Below are positions 9,240 to 19,025 of a DNA stretch of 64,000 nucleotides, piece after piece. Position 1 is the first letter of the stretch. Every line of letters begins with the position of its first letter. The notes under the pieces are model-generated. The model searched no databases. It was given only the letters and a program-made list of their open reading frames with translations, and was not told the origin of the DNA. The position numbers were made by a program, and so were the translations under genes. This DNA is from Halobacteriovorax marinus (GTDB taxonomy: Bacteria > Bdellovibrionota > Bacteriovoracia > Bacteriovoracales > Bacteriovoracaceae): positions 280,700 through 344,699 of the forward strand of contig MAAO01000015.1 in NCBI GenBank assembly GCA_002163155.1. Reading direction: 5' to 3'.

Positions 9240-10274
9240 TTACGATTTTTCCTTTAGAAATTCATATAATATCTTCGCATTCTTGATTGGTTCATCTCCA
9301 GTTTCAAATATATAGAAGTCACTTTTGAATAAAACTCTTATCATTGCGAAAAATCTCAAGCATGCAATCTTAGATTTTCTTAGAAAGTCAGTGAATCCGT
9401 TTTCCCAAAAATACTCAAAAATCATCGGCAATCCAATGCCAATTACCATATTTATCATCAAAGAATAAATTTTCTGATCTAGCCGAGCTTTATGTAATCT
9501 TGAGGTTGAACCCTTAATTCTCTTACCCTGAATAAGGACTTGTCGCTTACTTTTCGAGGCGAGCTCATTTGAAATCCCCTCCAAAGAGATAAGTTCTTTC
9601 TTTCCGTACTGTCTTCTTGTTAGTGAATAAATATTTTCATCAGGGTTTTTTATATTTTTAATGAGCTCAGGAGCTACTCCCAAGCGAATGGCAAAATTTA
9701 AAAACTCCCCTCTTGTATTAATCAATGGGGAGTCGTCCGAAATAATTTTAACATCATCATAATTTAAAAGGTTTGCTAACAATGTACTCTTACCACCACC
9801 CATGGGGAACATGCACAAACATGAGACGTCACCAATCTGTACGCCCATGGCGTGAATACGGTGCAGCCCCAACAGATCAAGCCTCTTTCCAACTCTCGAT
9901 AAAATAATTAAATATGTTAACTCATGTAGAAATTCTATATCTAAAGAATATATTTTAGACTTTTCAACATCGTAATCGAAAATAGTCAGACCCTGTTCAA
10001 AGTAATTATTAAAACGAATAGGGCCTTGATCATGGGTTATTGAATTTGAAGAAGTACGAGTAATTTTAGCATTTCCAATTCTATCTAATGGAGGACTCTC
10101 CTTAAAACATTCTATTTCAAGAAATACTTCACTAGGGTCTTCAACAATGAAGTTTGAAAAATCAAGATTCAATCTCTTATACAATTCTTCACTCTTGGAG
10201 CGTACAACAACCTCAAGGTCATAAAAATTAAAAACATTACGAAATTCAACTAACATATGTTTATAATAAGGCAT
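9240..10274 (-). CDS. HPr kinase-like P-loop protein
   Basis: The C-terminal half resembles the HprK kinase domain, which phosphorylates a serine on a small acceptor protein. It has an IHAMGVQIG strand-turn, a Walker-A-like FPMGGGKST (about 156-164) and an SDDSPL motif (about 180-181 for the two aspartates), in the order seen in HprK. The N-terminal part is not a standard HprK N-domain, and a long C-terminal extension has hydrophobic segments (near 275-300). No HPr or PTS gene is nearby. HprK-like proteins of this sort are often found beside glycan or peptide biosynthesis genes, and a glycosyltransferase is divergently encoded 25 bases away. The start is uncertain: this ATG, a TTG five codons upstream, or an ATG six codons downstream. 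Confidence 0.6.
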   Translation of the reverse strand: MPYYKHMLVEFRNVFNFYDLEVVVRSKSEELYKRLNLDFSNFIVEDPSEVFLEIECFKESPPLDRIGNAKITRTSSNSITHDQGPIRFNNYFEQGLTIFDYDVEKSKIYSLDIEFLHELTYLIILSRVGKRLDLLGLHRIHAMGVQIGDVSCLCMFPMGGGKSTLLANLLNYDDVKIISDDSPLINTRGEFLNFAIRLGVAPELIKNIKNPDENIYSLTRRQYGKKELISLEGISNELASKSKRQVLIQGKRIKGSTSRLHKARLDQKIYSLMINMVIGIGLPMIFEYFWENGFTDFLRKSKIACLRFFAMIRVLFKSDFYIFETGDEPIKNAKILYEFLKEKS

Positions 10275-10299
10275 AACTCCATCTATCAAAAGAATATTT

Positions 10300-11268
10300 A
10301 TGAACTATTCAATTATTATCGTTACATACAACCGCTTAGACCTCTTACAGAAATGTATCGCTGAAATTACGAGCCAATCACCCAAGGCAAAAGTACTTGT
10401 GGGAATCAATGGCCACGATGATGCGAGTCAGGCTTACTTACAAAATTGCCCTAACGTCACCTTTAAAAGCTTTAAAAAGGTGACCCCTGGAGAAGTGAGA
10501 AACGACCTTGCTAAAATGGTTGAGACTCCTTGGATATGTTTCCTTGATGATGATGTCATCGTAAGTGATGGCTACTTTAAAAAAGTTGAAAATATTTTGT
10601 CTACCTATTCAAATCTAGATATTTTTGGAGGTCCTGATGCGAGTTATCCTGGAGAGGACAGTACAGAGACAGCAATCTCTTTGGCATTAACATCTCCAAT
10701 TGCGACGGCTCACTCAAGAAAGAGGCATACTGTCTCTAAAACAGATACTCAGGATGCCACAGAGCAAGATTTAATTCTTTGTAACCTGTGGATGAGAACG
10801 TCACTATTTCAAAAAGAGAACTTCTCATTTGATAAGAGATTTTTTAGAAATGAAGAAAATGTACTTCTTCATTTATTATTAAAAGCGAATAAGAAGGCCA
10901 TGTATTTTGGAGAACTCTTTGTTCATCACAAGAGGAAGAACAACCTTTTTCAAATGATTATAACAGTTATGAAAAGTGCAAATTTTAGAGCTAAATCATT
11001 TATGTTATTTCCGGATAGCTTTAACTTTCTATACACTGTTCCAAGTTTATTTTTTCTCTATATTGTTACAATACCTTTCTATGAGTGTTTCTTAAAACTC
11101 ATACCTCTGTTTATATACTTTTTGGTATTGATATATTTCACATGGAAAGTCTGCAGCAGTGCGAATAAAATGAATTTATTTTTTCAAGTTATGTTGGTTC
11201 AGATACTCATTAATTTAAGTTATGGAGTAGGTTTTATTTCTCCTCCAAGATCTACAAAGACTTATTAG
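10300..11268 (+). CDS. Family 2 glycosyltransferase, membrane-anchored
   Basis: This 322-residue protein starts with the GT-A fold opening SIIIVTYNRLDLLQKC and has a DDD metal/nucleotide-sugar motif in CFLDDDVIV near residues 85-89. Two or three hydrophobic segments near the C-terminus (about 245-320) anchor it in the membrane. It would transfer a sugar from a nucleotide donor to an envelope acceptor; donor and acceptor are unknown. It is divergent from the HprK-like gene, and its 3' end overlaps the convergent LpoA-like gene by 17 bases. Confidence 0.85.
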   Translation: MNYSIIIVTYNRLDLLQKCIAEITSQSPKAKVLVGINGHDDASQAYLQNCPNVTFKSFKKVTPGEVRNDLAKMVETPWICFLDDDVIVSDGYFKKVENILSTYSNLDIFGGPDASYPGEDSTETAISLALTSPIATAHSRKRHTVSKTDTQDATEQDLILCNLWMRTSLFQKENFSFDKRFFRNEENVLLHLLLKANKKAMYFGELFVHHKRKNNLFQMIITVMKSANFRAKSFMLFPDSFNFLYTVPSLFFLYIVTIPFYECFLKLIPLFIYFLVLIYFTWKVCSSANKMNLFFQVMLVQILINLSYGVGFISPPRSTKTY

Positions 11269-13219
11269 CCTCTAAGAACACGGGCTTAATTTTCCCTCTC
11301 CTAAGCTTTAGAGGGACCATTTTCTTTAACCAAACATTGTCCTGCAATACCCAAGATCCTGTTATTCCTGTGAGCTTTTCTTTATTCCGTACAAGAATTT
11401 CTAATTCATCTCTTGAAGTTGGAGAGCTGTCCGCAAGGATAGAGTTTACAACTTGAAAAGCATCAAAGGCCCTCATTTCAATGAGGCGAGGTTTGACTTT
11501 ATATCTATCAATAAAATTATTCAAAAAGCTTTTGTCTTTAATACTAAAGTCATCTCCAACGAAATACAAAGAACCAAGCTTATAGCTTTCGCGGCTTAGT
11601 GCCTTAGATCTCCAACTTGGTCCACCAATGATATTTAAATTAAAAGCATCAAAATAGCTAAAAGAAGGAATTATTTGTAGCGCCTCATTCGGAAAAGAAG
11701 GTATGAAAACCCAATCAAAATCAATAATAGGTTTCAGTGTTTGGATTCTTCTCGTGGTGTTACTTTTTTCCAGAGAATGAATTCCTTCCATAATATCTAA
11801 TTCTTCTTGTCTTTCTCGCTTATATTTTAGCCCTAAGAGTTTCTTAATAGTATCCCTATGGTCTGTTTGCTTTTTATTATAAGACTTAACTTCAGTAACA
11901 TTTACATTATGAATTTTTGCTTTTCTCCAAAATTCGTCAACGTATGCTTGCCCACGTTCAGAATTAGGATATATTACTGCAGCATTTTTACCAAAGTGAT
12001 TTAACATTTTCTCAGAGAAAAGGTTCTCAACTAATGATTCAACTGATCCTGGAATTTCTATAAGTAAGTGATTTTTTTCTTCTTTAGGTAAATAGATCTG
12101 AGATAAACTAATAAAGAGTACTCCGTGCTTCTTTGCCTCTAGATACTCCTTTGTAGCTTCAGAAGAAAATAGACCTCCAATAATAACTGAAACGTAGTGC
12201 TTTTCAATTAGCTCTTTAACTCTATAAGAGCCAACGACTCCACTTCCCTCACTATCTTTAACAAAGATTTCGAAGGGAGGTCTTCCCTCAAGTTTATTAT
12301 TAAGCTCTCTTATTCCATTATCAATTCCAACTAGTGCACGCTTACCAAATTCAACTTTATCTCCACTTCTTGGCAAAATTACACCGATTGCATGAGGATT
12401 CATTTTCGTAAAATTCTCTAGTCTAAATTTAAAATTTGAAATGAGAAGTTCTATTTCTTGAAAGTTTGCGTAACGTTCCTCTACCCAACTAAGTAAGCTT
12501 TTAGAATCTTCCCTCGAGCCTTTATAATAGAGTTTTTCTGTTTCAAGATAACCTAGGTAACCTACAACCAAGAAGGGTTCATCTTCAAACTCCTGTAGTA
12601 TTCTTTTCTTTTGATTTTCTTCCAATTGAAAGAAAGCTCCAATGAGTTTTTCGTACATGGGCTCTACTTTTAAGCCACTTAGTGATCCTATATTAGATAA
12701 ATACCAGATTAAAGATTTCATAGATTGAATAGGCCTATCAAGCTCATTCGCAAGGTTATAATTTAACTTATGAAATTTCTTACTTTCTTCTTTCTGTAAG
12801 TTCTTGAAGTCGCAAATAGATAAAGTTGAATAAGCTCTATCAATGTAACCCATTTTAAAATATGAGCTAGCAAGATTTAAATGTACTTGAGCTGTTAATC
12901 CACTATCTAATCTTGAAGTAGAAAGAGCTAAATCAAAATTATAAATAGCTTGTTCATAATTTTTTTCTGAAAAATTTATAACACCAATTAAATTTCTTCT
13001 TAGTGCCTTTTCTGTGGGAAGTAACATTTCAGTTTTATAGGACTGAAGCTTTTTAAGTGCATGTTGAGACTGCCCTTTCTTATACTCATTTTTAACTGCT
13101 TTTATAAAGACCATAAATTTTTCAGTATAGAGGTCTTTTGGGTCTCCACCGGAAAGGAGCGAGACCCCCGAACATGAAATAAATGAAATCAGTATTAGTA
13201 TAGAAAGAATATTTTTCAT
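11252..13219 (-). CDS. LpoA/LppC-like lipoprotein (TPR plus periplasmic-binding fold)
   Basis: The 655-residue protein starts with a lipoprotein signal (FISC, cysteine 16). Residues about 30-215 are helical and TPR-like. From about 275 onward it is a type 1 periplasmic-binding fold, starting with IGVILPRSGDKVEFGKRAL and containing SVIIGGLFSSEATKEY. This two-part layout is that of LpoA (LppC), the outer-membrane lipoprotein that activates the peptidoglycan synthase PBP1A. A branched-chain amino acid binding protein has a similar second half but lacks the TPR part. The assignment is by architecture, so LpoA function is likely but unproven. Confidence 0.7.
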   Translation of the reverse strand: MKNILSILILISFISCSGVSLLSGGDPKDLYTEKFMVFIKAVKNEYKKGQSQHALKKLQSYKTEMLLPTEKALRRNLIGVINFSEKNYEQAIYNFDLALSTSRLDSGLTAQVHLNLASSYFKMGYIDRAYSTLSICDFKNLQKEESKKFHKLNYNLANELDRPIQSMKSLIWYLSNIGSLSGLKVEPMYEKLIGAFFQLEENQKKRILQEFEDEPFLVVGYLGYLETEKLYYKGSREDSKSLLSWVEERYANFQEIELLISNFKFRLENFTKMNPHAIGVILPRSGDKVEFGKRALVGIDNGIRELNNKLEGRPPFEIFVKDSEGSGVVGSYRVKELIEKHYVSVIIGGLFSSEATKEYLEAKKHGVLFISLSQIYLPKEEKNHLLIEIPGSVESLVENLFSEKMLNHFGKNAAVIYPNSERGQAYVDEFWRKAKIHNVNVTEVKSYNKKQTDHRDTIKKLLGLKYKRERQEELDIMEGIHSLEKSNTTRRIQTLKPIIDFDWVFIPSFPNEALQIIPSFSYFDAFNLNIIGGPSWRSKALSRESYKLGSLYFVGDDFSIKDKSFLNNFIDRYKVKPRLIEMRAFDAFQVVNSILADSSPTSRDELEILVRNKEKLTGITGSWVLQDNVWLKKMVPLKLRRGKIKPVFLEANKSL

Positions 13220-13372
13220 AGCTTAGCTTCTCTTAATCCGTTAAAAGTAGGCTTAAATTGTACTTTAAGGTAGGAGAAAGTGCTAGATGGTTTTATTCTA
13301 CTCACCAAGTCATAACACTGTATTTTCTTCAAAAAAGCAGCCAAGTTCATGTCTTTTCGCTAGATTTGGCCC

Positions 13373-14080
13373 ATGAAAAAACTTATCCTCCTTAGTCTCC
13401 TATCACTCAACATTCACGCCAGCGTAAATTACGATCAACTTAGCCAGTTAAAAGAGGCCATATATCTTGCCTTTGATGAGCTAAAACCTGATTCTTCTCA
13501 TTCTTTGAGTATTAATCAAAAAGTAGGTGATCTTGAAAGTTACTGGTGGGACCTAGATATAGTACACGCTTCATATTCAGGAGTGGAACAAGATGGCCTA
13601 TTCTCACACAATATTTTTCTATTTGGTGGTTTTGCAAGGCTAGATGGGATGACTCTAGATGGACTCGCGCTTACCGCTTGCCATGAAATAGGGCATGGAA
13701 TAGGAGGCTTACCATTAAAAGTAAATGGTAAAACAATGGAGGGCCAGGCTGATTACTACGCTACCCAAACATGCCTACCAATTCTTTTTAAATACCTGAA
13801 ACAAGCAGATGAACTTTCAACTGATCCCTACATTGAATATTTTTGTAAAAGTCATACTGATTATAGTTACTGTCAACGGGCCATGACAGCACTCGAAAGT
13901 GAAATTTTCTTCTTCTCGTATCTTGGTGATGAAACTTCTTTCGAAGAGAGATCAACTGAAGTAGTTACTGAGTTAAATACTTCTGAAACTTATTATCCAA
14001 GTGCTCAATGCCGGCTAGATACTTCTATGAATGGTATATTTGGGTTAGCTAGACCCACTTGCTGGTTTCCAAAAAACTAA
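13373..14080 (+). CDS. Secreted HExxH protein, putative zinc metallopeptidase
   Basis: The 235-residue protein has a short signal peptide (cleavage likely after IHA, near residue 16). The centre holds CHEIGHGIGG with HEIGH at 104-108, the zinc-binding HExxH motif. EGQADYYATQTC follows from residue 123, whose glutamate or aspartate would be the third zinc ligand. Several cysteines (103, 134, and others downstream) suggest disulfides in the exported protein. I cannot place it in a named peptidase family. Possible targets are envelope or prey proteins; this is inference. The gene ends inside a hairpin shared with the dnaJ terminator. Confidence 0.65.
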   Translation: MKKLILLSLLSLNIHASVNYDQLSQLKEAIYLAFDELKPDSSHSLSINQKVGDLESYWWDLDIVHASYSGVEQDGLFSHNIFLFGGFARLDGMTLDGLALTACHEIGHGIGGLPLKVNGKTMEGQADYYATQTCLPILFKYLKQADELSTDPYIEYFCKSHTDYSYCQRAMTALESEIFFFSYLGDETSFEERSTEVVTELNTSETYYPSAQCRLDTSMNGIFGLARPTCWFPKN

Positions 14081-14100
14081 GGCCCCTTTCGAGGCCCTAG
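14071..14100 (-). terminator. Intrinsic terminator of the grpE-dnaK-dnaJ operon
   Basis: On the minus strand CTAGGGCC and GGCCTTAG pair with one mismatch and are followed by six T residues, just after the dnaJ stop. The other strand continues into ATTTTATT, so it may also stop transcripts from the convergent metallopeptidase gene. Confidence 0.75.
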
Positions 14101-14103
14101 ATT

Positions 14104-15237
14104 TTATTGAAATAGATCTTTTACTTTATCGAAAAATCCACGACTCATAGGATTTGAAACTTCATTATCAAATTCTGAGAGTTTCTGAAAAAGCTCTTCT
14201 TGCTCTTTAGAAATCTTTTGAGGAGTTTCAACATGAATATGCATGATCTGATCACCTTGACCATAACCACCTAAGCGCTGTATTCCTTTTCCTTTTAATC
14301 TCATTTTCTTACCAGCCTGTGTTCCCGCAGGAACTTTAACTGAAACTTTTCCATCTAACGTTGGAACTTCAATATCAGCACCAAGGGCCGCCTTCGAAAA
14401 AGAAATTGGAATAGTACAATGAACATCAAAACCATCTCTCTCAAAGAGTTCGTGCTCTTGAATATCTATTACGACATAGAGGTCACCACCTGGGCCACCT
14501 TTAATACCTGCATCACCCTCTCCAGAAAGTTTCAACCTTTGACCGTGATCAATTCCGGCTGGAACTTTTACAGAAAGATCCGTTCTCTTTCTAGCTCTTC
14601 CTTCCCCGTGACAACTCCCACAAGGATCACTAATTGATTGACCAGAACCTGAACACTTAGGGCAAGTTTGAGAAACAGTGAAGAAGCCTTGTTGTCTTCT
14701 CACTTCTCCCATTCCGCCACACATGTCACAAGTAACAGGCTTAGAACCTTCTTTAGCTCCTGATCCATGACAAGTTCCACAGTCTGCAAGACGAGTAATT
14801 TGAATTGTCTTCTCACAACCAAAAGCTGCTTCTGCAAATTCAACCTCTAGGGCCATTTGTAGATCGTTTCCTGGACGAGCTGCAGAACGTCTTCTTCCGC
14901 CTCCGCCTCTTCTTCCACCACCTAAAATATCACCAAAGATATCACCAAAGATATCTCCTAAATCTCCAAAGTCTCCGCCACCGCCTCCGCCAAAGCCACC
15001 ACCGCCTTGACCGTCGACACCGGCATGACCAAATTGATCATAACGAGATTTCTTATTTTCATCTAACAGAACTTCAGCCGCCGAAGAAGCCTCTTTAAAC
15101 TTGGCTTCTGCCTCAGCATTGTCAGGATTTCGATCTGGATGGTATTTCATCGCAAGCTTACGATAAGCTTTCTTAATCTCATCTTTGCCTGCGCCCTTAT
15201 CTACGCCCAGAACTTCATATAGATCTCTTTTACTCAT
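14104..15237 (-). CDS. dnaJ: Chaperone DnaJ
   Basis: DnaJ delivers unfolded clients to DnaK and stimulates its ATPase in the cytoplasm. The 377 residues contain the J domain (with YHPDRN), a glycine/phenylalanine-rich linker, four CxxCxGxG zinc repeats (starting [24 protein letters not shown] and CGSCHGEG) and two C-terminal beta domains. Length and layout are those of a full type I DnaJ. It lies 75 bases downstream of dnaK. Confidence 0.98.
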   Translation of the reverse strand: MSKRDLYEVLGVDKGAGKDEIKKAYRKLAMKYHPDRNPDNAEAEAKFKEASSAAEVLLDENKKSRYDQFGHAGVDGQGGGGFGGGGGGDFGDLGDIFGDIFGDILGGGRRGGGGRRRSAARPGNDLQMALEVEFAEAAFGCEKTIQITRLADCGTCHGSGAKEGSKPVTCDMCGGMGEVRRQQGFFTVSQTCPKCSGSGQSISDPCGSCHGEGRARKRTDLSVKVPAGIDHGQRLKLSGEGDAGIKGGPGGDLYVVIDIQEHELFERDGFDVHCTIPISFSKAALGADIEVPTLDGKVSVKVPAGTQAGKKMRLKGKGIQRLGGYGQGDQIMHIHVETPQKISKEQEELFQKLSEFDNEVSNPMSRGFFDKVKDLFQ

Positions 15238-15312
15238 TTGATTCTCTTTTGTAGAAAAAGGGAGAGACCCAAAATGAACCTCTCCCTCTTCAAAATTAAT
15301 TTACTTTTTTAC

Positions 15313-17238
15313 TTAAACTTCTTTAAAGTCAGCGTCAACTACATCGTCATCGTCTTTCTTTGCTTGAGCTTCTGGTCCTGCACCTGGCTGACCTTCTGCA
15401 CCCGCTTGCCCTTCTGCACCTGGTTGCCCTTCGGCACCTTCATACATTTGAGTAGCAATTTTATGTGAAGCATTTTGAAGTCTTTCTACTTCACCTTTAA
15501 GTTCATCAAGAACTTCAGACTCTAATTTACCTTTTGCTGCTTCTAATGCTGCTTCTAATTCTTTCTTATCAGTATCAGCGATTTTATCTGCACCATCTTT
15601 AAGCATTTTCTCACTACTTAAGATAAGAGCATCTAAACTATTTCTAGTATCAACAATTTCTCTTCTCTTAGTATCGCTTTCTTTGTTCGCTTCTGCTTCT
15701 TTAACCATTCTTTCGATTTCATCTTCACTTAGACCTGAACCAGCAGTGATTTTAACTTCTTGCTTATTACCAGTCGCTTTGTCGATAGCAGAAACATGAA
15801 CGATTCCGTTAGCATCGATATCGAAGATAACTTCTACTTGAGGAACACCTCTTGGAGCTGGAGCAATTCCAGTAAGATCAAATCGTCCAAGTGTTTTGTT
15901 ATCATTTGCAAATTCTCTTTCACCTTGAAGACAGTGAATAGAAACTGCAGGTTGGTTATCTTGAGCAGTTGAGAAAACTTGAGATTTCTTTACAGGAATC
16001 GTAGTGTTTTTCTCAATAAGCTTAGTCATAACTCCACCAAGAGTTTCAATACCAAGAGATAAAGGAGTTACATCTAAAAGAAGAACATCTTTAACATCTC
16101 CAGCTAAAACTCCACCTTGAATAGCTGCACCAGCGGCAACAACTTCATCAGGGTTAACACCTTTAGAAGGCTCTATTCCAAAGATTTCTTTTACTCTGTC
16201 TTGAACAGCTGGGATTCTAATAGATCCACCAACAAGGATAACCTCATCAATTTCATTCTTATCAAGTCCAGAATCATCAAGACAAGTTAAACATGGCTTA
16301 GCTAGTGCTTCTAAATCTTTAGCAATTAAATCTTCAAATTTTGCTCTCGAAAGATTGATATTTAAATGTTTTGGACCAGAGGCATCAGCAGTGATGAAAG
16401 GAAGATTAATATCTGTTGAATTAACATTTGAAAGTTCATGCTTAGCTTTTTCAGCAGCTTCTTTTAATCTTTGTAGGGCCATTTGGTCTTTTCTAAGATC
16501 AATTGAATCGGACTTTAAGAATTCTTCCGCTAAGAAGTTGATGATATCTTCATCAAAATTCTCACCACCTAGAAAAGTGTCACCGTTAGTTGCTTTAACT
16601 TCGAAAACACCATCAGTTGTAATTTCAAGAATTGAAATATCAAATGTACCACCACCAAGGTCAAATACAGCGATATTCTTATCAACTTTAGTATCTAATC
16701 CGTAAGCAAGTGCAGCTGCAGTTGGCTCGTTAATAATACGCTTAACTTCAAGACCAGCAATTTTTCCTGCGTCTTTAGTCGCTTGTCTTTGTGCATCGTT
16801 AAAATAAGCTGGAACTGTTACAACAGCTTCAGTTACAGTTTCACCAAGGTAATCTTCAGCCGCTTTCTTAAGTTTTTGAAGAACGATAGCAGAAATTTCT
16901 TGTGGAGACATTTCCTTTTCATCAACTTTTATCCATGCATCACCATTGTTATTTGCAAAGATTTCAAATGGTGCCACTTTTTGAAACTTCTCAGCCTGTG
17001 GAGTATTTGCCTTACGACCAATTAGTCTTTTGATTCCGTATACTGTTTTTGAAGGATTTGTCACTGCTTGTCTCTTAGCAACTTGACCAACTAGTGTTTC
17101 ACCGTTGTTAGCAAACCCAACAACAGATGGAGTTGTATTATGCCCTTCAGCGTTTGCAATAATTTTGTATTTTCCATTCTCAAGAACTGAAACACAAGAG
17201 TTTGTAGTTCCTAAGTCGATTCCGATAATTTTACCCAT
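15313..17238 (-). CDS. dnaK: Chaperone DnaK (Hsp70)
   Basis: DnaK binds exposed hydrophobic peptides in an ATP cycle driven by DnaJ and GrpE. The protein is 641 residues: the N-terminus [11 protein letters not shown], the phosphate loop FDLGGGTFD and the substrate domain with [11 protein letters not shown] are all present. The C-terminal tail holds three GAEGQP-type hexapeptides (601-618) before the conserved acidic end ([13 protein letters not shown]). It lies 24 bases downstream of grpE. Confidence 0.98.
   Translation of the reverse strand: MGKIIGIDLGTTNSCVSVLENGKYKIIANAEGHNTTPSVVGFANNGETLVGQVAKRQAVTNPSKTVYGIKRLIGRKANTPQAEKFQKVAPFEIFANNNGDAWIKVDEKEMSPQEISAIVLQKLKKAAEDYLGETVTEAVVTVPAYFNDAQRQATKDAGKIAGLEVKRIINEPTAAALAYGLDTKVDKNIAVFDLGGGTFDISILEITTDGVFEVKATNGDTFLGGENFDEDIINFLAEEFLKSDSIDLRKDQMALQRLKEAAEKAKHELSNVNSTDINLPFITADASGPKHLNINLSRAKFEDLIAKDLEALAKPCLTCLDDSGLDKNEIDEVILVGGSIRIPAVQDRVKEIFGIEPSKGVNPDEVVAAGAAIQGGVLAGDVKDVLLLDVTPLSLGIETLGGVMTKLIEKNTTIPVKKSQVFSTAQDNQPAVSIHCLQGEREFANDNKTLGRFDLTGIAPAPRGVPQVEVIFDIDANGIVHVSAIDKATGNKQEVKITAGSGLSEDEIERMVKEAEANKESDTKRREIVDTRNSLDALILSSEKMLKDGADKIADTDKKELEAALEAAKGKLESEVLDELKGEVERLQNASHKIATQMYEGAEGQPGAEGQAGAEGQPGAGPEAQAKKDDDDVVDADFKEV
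15385..15438 (-). repeat. Three tandem 18-base units in the dnaK tail
   Basis: The repeats encode [12 protein letters not shown] and GAEGQP at DnaK residues 601-618, in the disordered C-terminal tail where length variation is tolerated. Confidence 0.8.
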
Positions 17239-17262
17239 GATATTCTCCTAAAATATTATTAA

Positions 17263-17829
17263 TTAATTTTTTACTATTACTACTTTTGCGGCCCTTAATA
17301 AGCGACCATTTAAAATATAACCTTTTTGAAATTCAGAAATAATTTCGTCATCTTCTTTTCCTTCCGCTGGTTGTTGTGCCAGTGCTTCATGAAAATTAGC
17401 ATCAAAAACTTTTCCTAATGACTCAACTTCCTCTAAGCCATTTTGTAAAAGAACATCAGTCATTTGCTTCTTAACCATATCAATACCTGTGAAGATATTT
17501 TTTACTTTCTCATCTTCATCGTTTGAAATAGCTAGAAGTGTTCTATCTAAGTTATCTACAACATCTAAAAGTGCAGATAAAACTTTTTCATTTCCGTACT
17601 TAAGAAGGTTTTGTGTCTCTCTATCGTGACGTCTTCTTAGGTTCTCCATTTCTGCTGCGAGGTAATAGAATTTAGATTTAAAGTCCTCCTCCTCTACAAC
17701 TTCTACTTTTTCTACAGTAGCGTCAGCAGCCTCAACTGTTTCTTCTGCTTGAGTGTCCTCTACGGTCTTAAGCGTCTCTTCAATATTTACTTCAGTATTC
17801 TCTGCATTCTCTGTATTTTCTGTAGTCAT
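17263..17829 (-). CDS. grpE: Nucleotide exchange factor GrpE
   Basis: GrpE releases ADP from DnaK. The 188 residues consist of an acidic, disordered N-terminus (about 1-48), the long coiled-coil helix ending in MENLRRRHDRE, and the C-terminal beta domain ending with GYILNGRLLRAAKVVI, a strongly conserved GrpE pattern. It is the first gene of grpE-dnaK-dnaJ. No CIRCE element and no hrcA are seen upstream. A TTGACA lies at 17891-17896 on the minus strand but has no convincing -10 partner, so regulation is unclear. Confidence 0.96.
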   Translation of the reverse strand: MTTENTENAENTEVNIEETLKTVEDTQAEETVEAADATVEKVEVVEEEDFKSKFYYLAAEMENLRRRHDRETQNLLKYGNEKVLSALLDVVDNLDRTLLAISNDEDEKVKNIFTGIDMVKKQMTDVLLQNGLEEVESLGKVFDANFHEALAQQPAEGKEDDEIISEFQKGYILNGRLLRAAKVVIVKN

Positions 17830-18050
17830 TACTTCTTCGCTCCGTAAGCTTTCATTTTCGTCATCACCAAGATGTGTTCATATGTTCCAGTGTCAATGGT
17901 AGAAAAATAATAAATTCTTCTCCTAAAAAAAAGGTCTTAATATCCAGTACTTAGGGGGTTGGCATGGACTTTGTAATTAGAATAGATGAATAGCGAAGGT
18001 TAAAGGTAACCTATTGAAAACTCATAGCTAAAAGGTTGGATATCTGACAT

Positions 18051-19025
18051 ATGTCTAAATTTCAAACACTTCTCCTATTTTGTCTCGTAATGAGCTGCAA
18101 TGTATTCGCAGAGGGTATTGATATATCTAAAGAGTATTTATTAACTAAAACTCAAATTCAGAATGAATCTTTTAACGGTGAACTCTTAAAGAGCTATTTA
18201 AAGAATCAAACGGTTTTATTAATTCCAGGAGTTCTTTCTCAATCTTTTTCAAGTACTGCGAGTCAAAGAATCAAGTTAAATTTGGTTCTAGGCGAAATTT
18301 TCGATGACCATGAAAACTGGCTCATTGAAGAGGATGTAAATTACGAAAAAATAGAACTAGAGTCAGAAGCTTCACCAGAGGAAAATGCTGATTTTATTAT
18401 TGAAGTTCTAGAAGATATGCCTGATAACATTATTATTTTCACACACAGTAAAGGCGGTATAGATACTTTCCAGGCCCTCTCAAAAAAGCCGGAGCTTCTT
18501 GAAAAAATCTCAGGAATAATAACTGTTCAAACCCCCTTTAAAGGTTCCCCTATAGCTGAAGATTTTTCTAATAATTTTCTAACGAGACAGCTTGGAAATT
18601 GGCTCTTCAACCTACTTGGCGGTTCCCCTGAAGGAATAGACAGCTTAACTCAATCAGCCTCAAAGAAAAGAAATGAAATTTTAGAGGATCAATATAAATA
18701 TATTATAAGCAAAGTTCCGGTAATTAATTTTGGATCATTTAAAGAAGATACATTTGGGTGGGACTCTCCACTGGAGTTATTTAGAGATATCGCTGATAAA
18801 AAGTCTGGCCCCAATGATGGAGTTGTTCCTCTAACCAGCGCTTTTTTAGATGAAACATACCAAGTAACAGAGGCTAATGTTGACCATTTACTTAGTGTAA
18901 CGAGTTGTAAGGGGATTAGAAAATTAGGTTTCTATCCAAAGTTAAAATATTCTGAAAGATGGACCTATGACAGAGAAGCCCACTTCAAAGCTCTCCTAGA
19001 GAGTTTGAGAAAAGTGTCATACTAA
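18051..19025 (+). CDS. Secreted alpha/beta hydrolase, lipase-like
   Basis: This 324-residue protein has a signal peptide (cleaved after VFA, residue 20) and a lipase-like fold. VLLIPGVLSQSF would form the oxyanion strand. THSKGG contains the probable nucleophile serine 133, in a variant where the first glycine of GxSxG is replaced by threonine. GPNDGVVP and the later DHLL are candidate positions for the acid and the histidine. It resembles triacylglycerol lipase or PGAP1-like hydrolases. It is convergent with hemW and overlaps it by nine bases. A secreted lipase could attack prey lipids, but this is inference. Confidence 0.65.
   Translation: MSKFQTLLLFCLVMSCNVFAEGIDISKEYLLTKTQIQNESFNGELLKSYLKNQTVLLIPGVLSQSFSSTASQRIKLNLVLGEIFDDHENWLIEEDVNYEKIELESEASPEENADFIIEVLEDMPDNIIIFTHSKGGIDTFQALSKKPELLEKISGIITVQTPFKGSPIAEDFSNNFLTRQLGNWLFNLLGGSPEGIDSLTQSASKKRNEILEDQYKYIISKVPVINFGSFKEDTFGWDSPLELFRDIADKKSGPNDGVVPLTSAFLDETYQVTEANVDHLLSVTSCKGIRKLGFYPKLKYSERWTYDREAHFKALLESLRKVSY

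Noticed and set aside
17830..18050. A CIRCE element or heat-shock promoter before grpE
   Set aside because: I searched for TTAGCACTC-N9-GAGTGCTAA and a sigma-32 pattern and found neither.
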